This document shows, in pieces, positions 14,460 through 19,250 of a stretch of DNA of 19,250 bases. This stretch comes from JAVBUY01 sp031552735 (lineage in GTDB: Bacteria; Bacillota; Clostridia; Christensenellales; Aristaeellaceae). Location of the stretch: assembly GCA_031552735.1 (NCBI GenBank), contig JAVBMF010000022.1, forward strand, positions 1 to 19,250, written 5' to 3'. The position numbers and the translations under genes were made by a program. Under the pieces are notes generated by a model that did not search any database, was not told the origin of the DNA, and saw only the letters and a list, made by a program, of their open reading frames with translations. The number at the start of each line of letters is the position of its first letter. The first letter of the stretch is position 1.

Positions 14460-16306
14460 TCGGAAAAACGCTGGGCAAGCGCTACCGCATTGAGGCGCTC
14501 ATCGGCTCGGGCGGCATGGCGGTGGTCTATCGCGCGTTCGATCTGCGCGCACGCCGGGCCGTCGCGGTGAAGGTGTTGCGCGAGGAGTTTAGCAAGGATC
14601 ATGAATTTCTGCGCCGGTTTGACCGCGAGGCGATGGCCGCCGCCAAAACGCAGCACCACAACATTGTGAACTTGCTGGACATTGGCGAGGAAGGCGATAC
14701 GCGCTATCTCGTCATGGAATATGTGCAGGGCAGCACGCTCAAGGAACTGATCCAGGAGCGCGGCAAACTGCACCCCGAAGAAGCGGTGCGCATCGCGCTG
14801 GCGATCCTGGCGGCGCTTCAGCACGCGCACTCCAAGCACATCGTGCACCGCGACGTCAAACCGCAGAACATGCTGATTGATACGCACGGCGACGTGAAGA
14901 TTACCGACTTTGGCATTGCGCGCATGACTGACGTGAACACTGTGACGGTGACCGATGGCAATATCATGGGCTCGGTGCACTACTTCTCGCCGGAGCAGGC
15001 CAAAGGTCAGCAGGTCAACCACACCAGCGATATCTACTCGCTGGGCGTCGTGCTCTATGAGATGCTGACTGGGCGCGTGCCTTTCGACGGCGATACGCCG
15101 GTGGCGGTGGCCATGAAGCACCTGACCGAGCTGCCGCAACCGATTTCCTCCATTTCACCGGAGGTATCCCCGGCCATCGAGCAGGTGGTAGCCAAAGCGA
15201 TGTGCAAGAGCACCGCACAACGCTACGCCAGCGCGGATCAAATGGCGTCCGATCTGCGCAGGGCGCTGCGGCAGCCCGAGGGCGGGTTTGTCAAGATGCG
15301 CCCCGACCCTGGGCAGCGCACCCAGCGCACACCGGTGAAGGCCGCCGCGAAAGGCAAGCGTCGCATGCGCCGCGTACTGTTTTTTGCGCTGACCGCCGTC
15401 GTGTTTACCACTGCGTTGGGTGTGATCGGCTACACGGGCTACACCATTGTTGGTCGACTGATGCGGTCTGTCACCATGCCCGATGTGGTCGATCTGGACG
15501 AAGCCATGGCGGTGGCGCGACTGACGCGGCTGTCGCTGGAGCCGGTGATCACGCGCGAATATAACGAGGCGGCCGCCGGTACGATTGTTGATCAGCAGCC
15601 CGCCGAGGGCACGCCCATGGAGCGCGGGCAAAGCGTGCAGCTTCGCATCAGCATGGGGATGAACGTGCAAAGTGTGCCTGATCTGTCCAGCATGACCATC
15701 GACGAAGCCGAGCTTGCGCTGGCGGCGGTGGGGCTGCTGCCCGGCGATATTGTGGTGCAGATATCCGAGATGCCGATTGACCGTGTGTTCCAGCAGATGC
15801 CGGTGGCTGGCGATGCCATTCAGGGCGGTGAGATGGTCGATGTGTATGTGTCGGGCGGCAAGGTAATCATCCCCGACCTGACCGGTTTGACGCAGAACGA
15901 AGCCGAACTGAAACTGCGCGAGATGCAGCTGAAAATGGGCGCGGTGACGCTCATTGATTCGGAAAATCTGAAGCAAAACAAGCAGGTGCAAAGTCAGCAC
16001 CCGGTGGTGGGCGAGGCTGTGTTCCCGGGCACCGAGGTGGATTTGAGCATCATTCACGCGGTCAGCCGTCCGTTCCGCGCTAACTTGTCCATTCCGGTGA
16101 AGATTCCCGCGCAGGGCGCGCATGTGCGCGTGACGCTGGTGGATTTCAACGGCCGCGAGGTGGAACAGTATGCCGCGGTGTATGCCGCCGCGGGTGACGT
16201 GACGCTGGCTGTGGAACTGCGCAGCGAATACGACGGCGAAATGAACTATCGCGTATACATCGACAATACGCTGTATCTGGAAGCAAAAGCGACGCTCAAG
16301 GAATAG
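14456..16306 (+). CDS. prkC: PASTA-domain Ser/Thr protein kinase (PrkC/PknB type)
   Basis: A 616-residue single-pass membrane kinase; relatives sense peptidoglycan fragments and control wall synthesis, division and spore germination. The cytoplasmic kinase domain (about 10-270) has the glycine loop GSGGMAVVYRA, Lys39 in AVKV, HRDVKPQNML (131-140) and DFGIA (151-155). Its activation loop carries several threonines (TDVNTVTVTDG) and GSVHYFSPEQAKG. A basic juxtamembrane stretch precedes the helix at about 306-333. Three PASTA repeats follow outside the cell (about 338-400, 404-468, 469-535). The last 80 residues form a further segment that is not PASTA-like. Start ATG overlaps the phosphatase stop by four bases and has AAGGAGG upstream. 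The gene is followed directly by rsgA, as in B. subtilis. Confidence 0.96.
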   Translation: MIGKTLGKRYRIEALIGSGGMAVVYRAFDLRARRAVAVKVLREEFSKDHEFLRRFDREAMAAAKTQHHNIVNLLDIGEEGDTRYLVMEYVQGSTLKELIQERGKLHPEEAVRIALAILAALQHAHSKHIVHRDVKPQNMLIDTHGDVKITDFGIARMTDVNTVTVTDGNIMGSVHYFSPEQAKGQQVNHTSDIYSLGVVLYEMLTGRVPFDGDTPVAVAMKHLTELPQPISSISPEVSPAIEQVVAKAMCKSTAQRYASADQMASDLRRALRQPEGGFVKMRPDPGQRTQRTPVKAAAKGKRRMRRVLFFALTAVVFTTALGVIGYTGYTIVGRLMRSVTMPDVVDLDEAMAVARLTRLSLEPVITREYNEAAAGTIVDQQPAEGTPMERGQSVQLRISMGMNVQSVPDLSSMTIDEAELALAAVGLLPGDIVVQISEMPIDRVFQQMPVAGDAIQGGEMVDVYVSGGKVIIPDLTGLTQNEAELKLREMQLKMGAVTLIDSENLKQNKQVQSQHPVVGEAVFPGTEVDLSIIHAVSRPFRANLSIPVKIPAQGAHVRVTLVDFNGREVEQYAAVYAAAGDVTLAVELRSEYDGEMNYRVYIDNTLYLEAKATLKE

Positions 16307-16326
16307 GAGGGCTCGCGACGAGTCAG

Positions 16327-17229
16327 TTGGAGCAAGAAAAACGTCCCGGGGACGAGGGAATCATCCTGCGCGGTGTCGGCGGGCTGTACACGGTGTGGCG
16401 GCTGATCGACCGGCAGGAACATGTGCTGCGTGCGCGCGGTATCTTTCGGCGCGAGAAGCGCGCGCCGATGGTCGGCGACCATGTGCTGTGCACGCCCGGC
16501 GAGGGCGAGCAGCACGGCTGGATTGAGGACATTCTGCCACGCCGCAACGCGTGTCTGCGTCCGCCGGTCGCCAATGTGGATCAGCTGCTGCTGGTGATCG
16601 CGCCGTCGCCACAACCGGACTGGCTGCTGATCGACAAGCTGCTGGTCTGGGCGCGTCGCGCGGGCATCGCGCCCATGCTGGCGGTCAATAAGGCCGACGT
16701 GGACAGTGCGTTGGCCGCACAGGTGGCCGTGCAGTACGCTGGCACCGACATTCCTGTGTACCCGGTCAGTGCGAAAACCGGCGTGGGCATTACCGCGCTG
16801 AAAGCCGCGTTGACCGACAAAGTGACCTGTCTGGCCGGGCAGTCGGCGGTGGGGAAGAGTTCGCTGCTCAACGCGTTATTCGGGCTGCGCCTGGCCACCG
16901 GCGGATTAAGTCGCAAGGTGGAGCGCGGCAAGCACACCACGCGGCATGCCGAGCTAATGCGCTGCGAGAACGCGCTGGTGGTCGATACGCCCGGGTTCAG
17001 CCTGTTGGAGCTGTGGGAGAAACTGCCGCCGGAAGAACTGTGCTCGTATTACCCGGAATACGGCGCGCTGGCAGGTCAGTGCCGTTTTCAGCCCTGTCAG
17101 CACGACCGCGAACCGGACTGCGCGGTGCAGGAGGCGGTTGGGCAAGGCGCGCTGTCTTTGGCGCGCTGGCAACGCTATCGCGCGCTGCTTGATGAAGTGC
17201 GCATACAATGGAGGGGACGTTATGACTAA
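16327..17229 (+). CDS. rsgA: Ribosome small-subunit-dependent GTPase RsgA (CpgA/YloQ)
   Basis: A circularly permuted GTPase of about 300 residues that checks late 30S subunit assembly. The OB-fold comes first (about 10-75). The GTPase motifs then appear in permuted order: NKAD (121-124), SAKTG (148-152), the P-loop GQSAVGKSS (171-179) and DTPGF (220-224). The C-terminal zinc site has Cys252, Cys257, His259 and Cys265 in CRFQPCQH...C. The P-loop reads QSAVGKS where many relatives have NSGVGKS. The start is uncertain. The first canonical in-frame codon is TTG at 16327, but this lies 15 bases from the AGGAGGG at 16305-16311. An in-frame ACG at 16318 sits at the ideal spacing. Its 3' end overlaps rpe by eight bases. 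Confidence 0.94.
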   Translation: MEQEKRPGDEGIILRGVGGLYTVWRLIDRQEHVLRARGIFRREKRAPMVGDHVLCTPGEGEQHGWIEDILPRRNACLRPPVANVDQLLLVIAPSPQPDWLLIDKLLVWARRAGIAPMLAVNKADVDSALAAQVAVQYAGTDIPVYPVSAKTGVGITALKAALTDKVTCLAGQSAVGKSSLLNALFGLRLATGGLSRKVERGKHTTRHAELMRCENALVVDTPGFSLLELWEKLPPEELCSYYPEYGALAGQCRFQPCQHDREPDCAVQEAVGQGALSLARWQRYRALLDEVRIQWRGRYD

Positions 17230-17869
17230 GGTTTCGGTATCGCTGCTGGCCGCCAACCCGCTGTATATCGGCGAGGCGGTGCGCGACATGGAGAAGGCCG
17301 GTGTGGATTGGCTGCACGTCGATGTGATGGACGGGCATTTTGTGCCCAATCTGAACTTCGGACCGGCGATTGTGACCGCACTGAAAAAGGAAACGCGACT
17401 GCCGCTGGATGTGCACCTGATGATGGACAATCCCGGCGAGCATCTGGATGCGTTCATCAAAGCGGGCAGCGATTTGATCACCATTCATCAGGAGATTGCG
17501 GAGGACGTGCCCGCGCTGCTCAAGCGCATCCGCGCGGCGGGCGTCAAGCCCGGCATTTCGGTGAAGCCCGATACGCCGGTGGACACCGTGCTGCCGCTGC
17601 TCGATCTGGTGGACATGGTGCTGGTGATGACCGTGCACCCCGGCTTTGGCGGGCAAAAGATGATCGCGGACGCATTGCAGAAGCTGGCGGTGCTGCGTGA
17701 AAGCGCCAAAGGGCTGGGCCGCGAGCTATACCTGCAAGTCGATGGCGGCATCAGCGCGGACAACGCGCACCTGGCCACAGAGCAGGGCGCCAATGTATTG
17801 GTGGTGGGCAGCGCGCTGGTCGGCATCGCCGATCCGGCGGCGGCGCTGGAAAAGATGCATGCGCTGTAA
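17222..17869 (+). CDS. rpe: Ribulose-phosphate 3-epimerase
   Basis: A 215-residue TIM-barrel enzyme that interconverts ribulose 5-phosphate and xylulose 5-phosphate in the pentose phosphate pathway. Metal and catalytic residues are present: His32 and Asp34 in HVDVMDGHFVPN, His65 in DVHLM and Asp174 in QVDGGI. The phosphate-binding and flexible-loop segment reads MTVHPGFGGQKM, and GSALVG closes the barrel. The first strand reads VSVSLLAANP where most relatives have IAPSILSAD. The ATG at 17222 has GGAGGGG five bases upstream and overlaps the end of rsgA by eight bases. rsgA–rpe is the conserved Bacillota order. A terminator follows directly. Confidence 0.96.
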   Translation: MTKVSVSLLAANPLYIGEAVRDMEKAGVDWLHVDVMDGHFVPNLNFGPAIVTALKKETRLPLDVHLMMDNPGEHLDAFIKAGSDLITIHQEIAEDVPALLKRIRAAGVKPGISVKPDTPVDTVLPLLDLVDMVLVMTVHPGFGGQKMIADALQKLAVLRESAKGLGRELYLQVDGGISADNAHLATEQGANVLVVGSALVGIADPAAALEKMHAL

Positions 17870-17876
17870 AAAAGAG

Positions 17877-17914
17877 GGCTTCGCTGGTCAAGATCACGCG
17901 GAGCCTTTTCTTTT
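17877..17914 (+). terminator. Rho-independent terminator after rpe
   Basis: GGCTTCGC (17877-17884) pairs with GCGGAGCC (17898-17905) through eight pairs including one G-T, around a 13-base loop. TTTTCTTTT follows. It ends the long priA-to-rpe run. Confidence 0.75.
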
Positions 17915-17975
17915 GCGCAAATCAGGCACAGGACAAACCATCCCCGCGTAGGATAGAGTATGCGAGGTGATAGCA

Positions 17976-18179
17976 GTGGCGACTCGTGGCAAATGCACGA
18001 CCCTATCCAGCACCGAGGTGACGGTCAAGACCAACCGGAGCGGCCTGCGCTTAATCGGCGCGGGGATGATCGTGCTGGGGTTGCTGCTGGTGTTTCTCGC
18101 GGTGCCGTTCTGGCTGTGGGTGATGCTGCTTGGCATTGCGCTGATCGCGGTCGGATTCATTCTGGTGCTGATGGACTAG
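17976..18179 (+). CDS. Small two-helix membrane protein, unknown function
   Basis: A 67-residue protein I do not recognise. The first 25 or so residues are polar and basic (TRGKCTTLSSTEVTVKTNRS). Two hydrophobic helices follow, about 27-46 and 49-66 (GAGMIVLGLLLVFLAV, then WVMLLGIALIAVGFILVL), joined by the short turn PFW. Glycines are spaced through both helices, which would suit tight packing. GTG at 17976 was chosen because GAGGTGAT (17964-17971), a near-perfect match to the 16S tail, lies upstream with 8 bases from its GAGG core; an in-frame GTG at 17967 lies inside that site. It occupies the position between rpe and spoVM where B. subtilis has thiN. The strong ribosome binding site and clear membrane pattern argue for a real gene. 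Confidence 0.7.
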   Translation: MATRGKCTTLSSTEVTVKTNRSGLRLIGAGMIVLGLLLVFLAVPFWLWVMLLGIALIAVGFILVLMD

Positions 18180-18199
18180 CGTAAGGAGGAGAGTGCGTC

Positions 18200-18280
18200 A
18201 TGGGCGTTCGGATGGTGTGCCTGCGGGCTCCGCGGTTTTTGAGAGGGTTCCTGCGTTTGTTCGCGCCCAAGGGGCAGTAA
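18200..18280 (+). CDS. spoVM: Stage V sporulation protein M (SpoVM-like, 26 residues)
   Basis: A 26-codon gene below normal gene-finder limits. In B. subtilis SpoVM is a 26-residue amphipathic helix that binds the curved forespore membrane and anchors the SpoIVA coat platform. Here the product begins MGVRMVCL and has the core APRFLRGFLRLF. This parallels the B. subtilis core PKFLGGIVRAML, including the proline before the basic-Phe-Leu-x-Gly element; identity outside the core is low. AAGGAGGAG (18183-18191) lies eight bases before the ATG. The position is diagnostic: in B. subtilis spoVM lies after the rpe region and before rpmB, yloU and yloV, exactly as here. A strong terminator follows. The main doubt is the small size, so the call leans on motif, length and synteny together. 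Confidence 0.82.
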   Translation: MGVRMVCLRAPRFLRGFLRLFAPKGQ

Positions 18281-18300
18281 AGCTACTCAAAACTACATAC

Positions 18301-18336
18301 AAAAAACCGGACGAAGCATCGTCCGGTTCTTTTCTT
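18301..18336. terminator. Bidirectional terminator between spoVM and rpmB
   Basis: AACCGGACGA (18305-18314) and TCGTCCGGTT (18319-18328) form a perfect ten-pair stem with a 4-base loop. AAAAAA precedes it and TTCTTTTCTT closes it, so it can stop transcripts from both the plus-strand spoVM side and the minus-strand rpmB side. Confidence 0.88.
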
Positions 18337-18353
18337 GAAAACCGAAAGGGAGA

Positions 18354-18545
18354 TTACAGCGCGCGCTGCACGTGACCGCTGCGCAGGCAACGCGTGCATA
18401 CGCTCATACGGCACACACGGCCGTTGACCAGCACGCGAACCTTCTGGGTATTGGGCTCCCAGTTACGGCGCGTCTTGCGGTTGGAGTGGCTAACGGCGTT
18501 GCCGGACATGGCGGTCTTGGCGCAAACCTCACAAATTCTGCTCAT
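18354..18545 (-). CDS. rpmB: 50S ribosomal protein L28
   Basis: A 63-residue protein of the large ribosomal subunit, the only clear gene on the minus strand here. The family core is intact: GNAVSHSNRKTRRNWEPN followed by TQKVRV. It carries two CxxC pairs (Cys5/Cys8 and Cys50/Cys53), so it is the zinc-binding form of L28 rather than the zinc-free paralogue that some bacteria use under zinc limitation. The ATG complementary to 18543-18545 was chosen because GGAGGTGG lies eight bases upstream on that strand (18554-18561) and it gives MSRICEVC, the usual start; an ATG four codons earlier would overlap the ribosome binding site. Reverse orientation between spoVM and the Asp23-family gene is the same as in B. 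subtilis. Confidence 0.96.
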   Translation of the reverse strand: MSRICEVCAKTAMSGNAVSHSNRKTRRNWEPNTQKVRVLVNGRVCRMSVCTRCLRSGHVQRAL

Positions 18546-18622
18546 GGTTGTTTCCACCTCCGTTCGGAATCGTTACGACTGCTTGCGCAGCCGATAAATG
18601 CTGCATAATCAGAGCAAGAGAT

Positions 18623-18651
18623 AGTGTAGCATTTGTTGGACGAATTCGCAA
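18623..18651 (-). promoter_or_regulatory. Promoter for rpmB (minus strand)
   Basis: Read on the minus strand, TTGCGA (18651-18646) and TACACT (18628-18623) are 17 bases apart. Two A-tracts lie just upstream of the -35 on that strand (T runs at 18655-18661 and 18675-18680), about two helical turns apart, as expected of an UP element that boosts ribosomal-gene promoters. The untranslated leader would be about 70 bases. Confidence 0.65.
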
Positions 18652-18756
18652 GTCTTTTTTTGTGATCCTGCGCATTTTTTGCAGTGGTTTATTTGTCCGC
18701 GCGCCCGGCCAGCCTACATCCCAATAACCGGCGCGGCTTGATTTGCTGATTTTGCC

Positions 18757-18785
18757 TTGCGCCTGGAGTTGATTTCCTGTATACT
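18757..18785 (+). promoter_or_regulatory. Promoter for the asp23/fakA operon
   Basis: TTGCGC (18757-18762) and TATACT (18780-18785) are 17 bases apart, with TG directly before the -10. It lies about 50 bases ahead of the Asp23-family start. With the rpmB promoter it accounts for most of the 291-base gap at 18546-18836; I see no further gene or riboswitch-like structure in that gap. Confidence 0.7.
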
Positions 18786-18836
18786 AAGGTGCGATCCAAG
18801 CAACTGCATGCAAAGTGTGTGCAAGGAGGAGATCTC

Positions 18837-19187
18837 ATGGAGTGCAAGATAAAGAATGATATCGGGACCATCTTTATTACCGAAGATGTGCTGCTCAAGG
18901 TGGCCGGATACGCCGCGCTGGAGTGCTATGGTATCGTTGCGATGTCGTCCAAGCGCGCCAAGGACGGCTTTGTGGAGTGGCTCGGCCGCGAGACGCTGAC
19001 CAAGGGCGTCCAGCTGCGCATGAGCGAGGATATGATCGACGTAGATCTGTTCATCATCGTTGAATATGGCATTTCGATCGCCGCCGTCTGTAGCACCATC
19101 ACCGAGACCGTGCGCTACAAGATGGAAAGCATGACCGGCGTGAAGGTTCGTCACGTCAATATTACCGTGGAAGGCATCCGCATCTGA
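18837..19187 (+). CDS. Asp23/Gls24 family protein (YloU-like)
   Basis: A 116-residue member of the Asp23 family. These are small cytoplasmic or membrane-associated proteins tied to envelope stress in Gram-positive bacteria; the exact role of YloU is unknown. The sequence shows the family pattern: GTIFITEDVLLKVAGYAALECYGIV at the start, a central variable stretch, then VDLFIIVEYGISI and a C-terminal TGVKVRHVNITVEGIRI. The ATG at 18837 has AAGGAGGA six bases upstream. The next gene begins the DAK2/FakA family, the same pair as yloU–yloV in B. subtilis, which strengthens the call. Confidence 0.93.
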   Translation: MECKIKNDIGTIFITEDVLLKVAGYAALECYGIVAMSSKRAKDGFVEWLGRETLTKGVQLRMSEDMIDVDLFIIVEYGISIAAVCSTITETVRYKMESMTGVKVRHVNITVEGIRI

Positions 19188-19220
19188 TGTGGCGCTTAAC
19201 GCGAAGTGGAGGCGAAGAAT

Positions 19221-19250
19221 TTGGCTCGTCCGACCGTTGATGGTTTGTTG
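19221..19250 (+). CDS. DAK2-domain protein, FakA/YloV type (first 10 codons only)
   Basis: Only ten codons are visible, reading M-A-R-P-T-V-D-G-L-L from a TTG start. GTGGAGGCG with GGAGG at 19208-19212 lies eight bases upstream. The TVDGLL start is like the (T/L)DG(K/L) opening of FakA/YloV proteins, which bind fatty acids for phosphorylation with a FakB partner. The identification rests mostly on position directly after the YloU-like gene; the protein runs past the window edge, so this is a context call. Confidence 0.6.
   Translation, partial: MARPTVDGLL

Noticed and set aside
17915..17963. Sporulation sigma-E/sigma-G promoter ahead of the small membrane protein and spoVM
   Set aside because: I searched for CATA-type -10 elements with spaced -35 sites and found no convincing match, so none is claimed.
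18193..18375. 60-codon frame overlapping the spoVM region
   Set aside because: It lacks a spaced ribosome binding site, runs through the strong terminator, and is out of frame with the spoVM-like peptide.
18372..18608. Plus-strand frame opposite rpmB
   Set aside because: Antisense to a clear L28 gene; no ribosome binding site or motif.

Overview
The window is a continuous stretch of chromosomal housekeeping DNA from a high-GC, Gram-positive, endospore-forming bacterium. I place it in the Bacillota, most likely a clostridial lineage; a Christensenellales- or Oscillospirales-like organism is a guess from base composition and gene set. The evidence is the gene order yicC–remA–gmk–rpoZ–coaBC–(GNAT)–priA–def–fmt–rsmB–rlmN–PP2C–prkC–rsgA–rpe–spoVM–rpmB(reverse)–asp23/yloU–fakA/yloV, which follows the B. 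subtilis ylo region closely. Strong AGGAGG ribosome binding sites and a PASTA kinase/PP2C pair agree with this. I see no phage, insertion sequence, CRISPR array, tRNA or rRNA.

Layout. (1) 2-1789 is the 3' part of a type IIA topoisomerase A subunit, followed by a membrane PAS-GGDEF protein (1818-2738). (2) A strong promoter at 2754-2782 starts yicC–remA–gmk–rpoZ–coaBC, which ends in a hairpin terminator overlapping the coaBC stop codon. (3) A GNAT-family gene (6138-6974) sits between two terminators. (4) A second promoter (7032-7060) starts a tightly packed run: priA, def, fmt, rsmB, rlmN, PP2C phosphatase, prkC, rsgA, rpe. Several junctions overlap by 1 to 8 bases. The run ends in a terminator after rpe. 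(5) A small two-helix membrane protein and a 26-codon spoVM-like gene follow. (6) A bidirectional terminator separates these from rpmB, which is on the minus strand. A 291-base spacer then holds the back-to-back rpmB and asp23 promoters. (7) asp23/yloU and the first ten codons of a DAK2/FakA-type gene close the window.

How the genes fit together. Most encode core information processing and its checkpoints: guanylate supply (gmk), an RNA polymerase subunit (rpoZ), CoA synthesis, replication restart (priA), initiator-Met formylation and deformylation (fmt/def), rRNA modification (rsmB, rlmN), small-subunit maturation (rsgA) and the Ser/Thr kinase–phosphatase pair that senses cell-wall material. 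RemA and SpoVM connect the region to biofilm matrix control and spore coat assembly.

I found no convincing undescribed multi-gene system. The points that most deserve a second look are the spoVM-like gene, the uncharacterised two-helix protein where thiN lies in B. subtilis, the 170-residue repetitive basic extension on RsmB, the missing GyrA box in the topoisomerase subunit, and the translation start of rsgA, where the best ribosome binding site points at an ACG codon. All calls are from reading the sequence; no database search was run.
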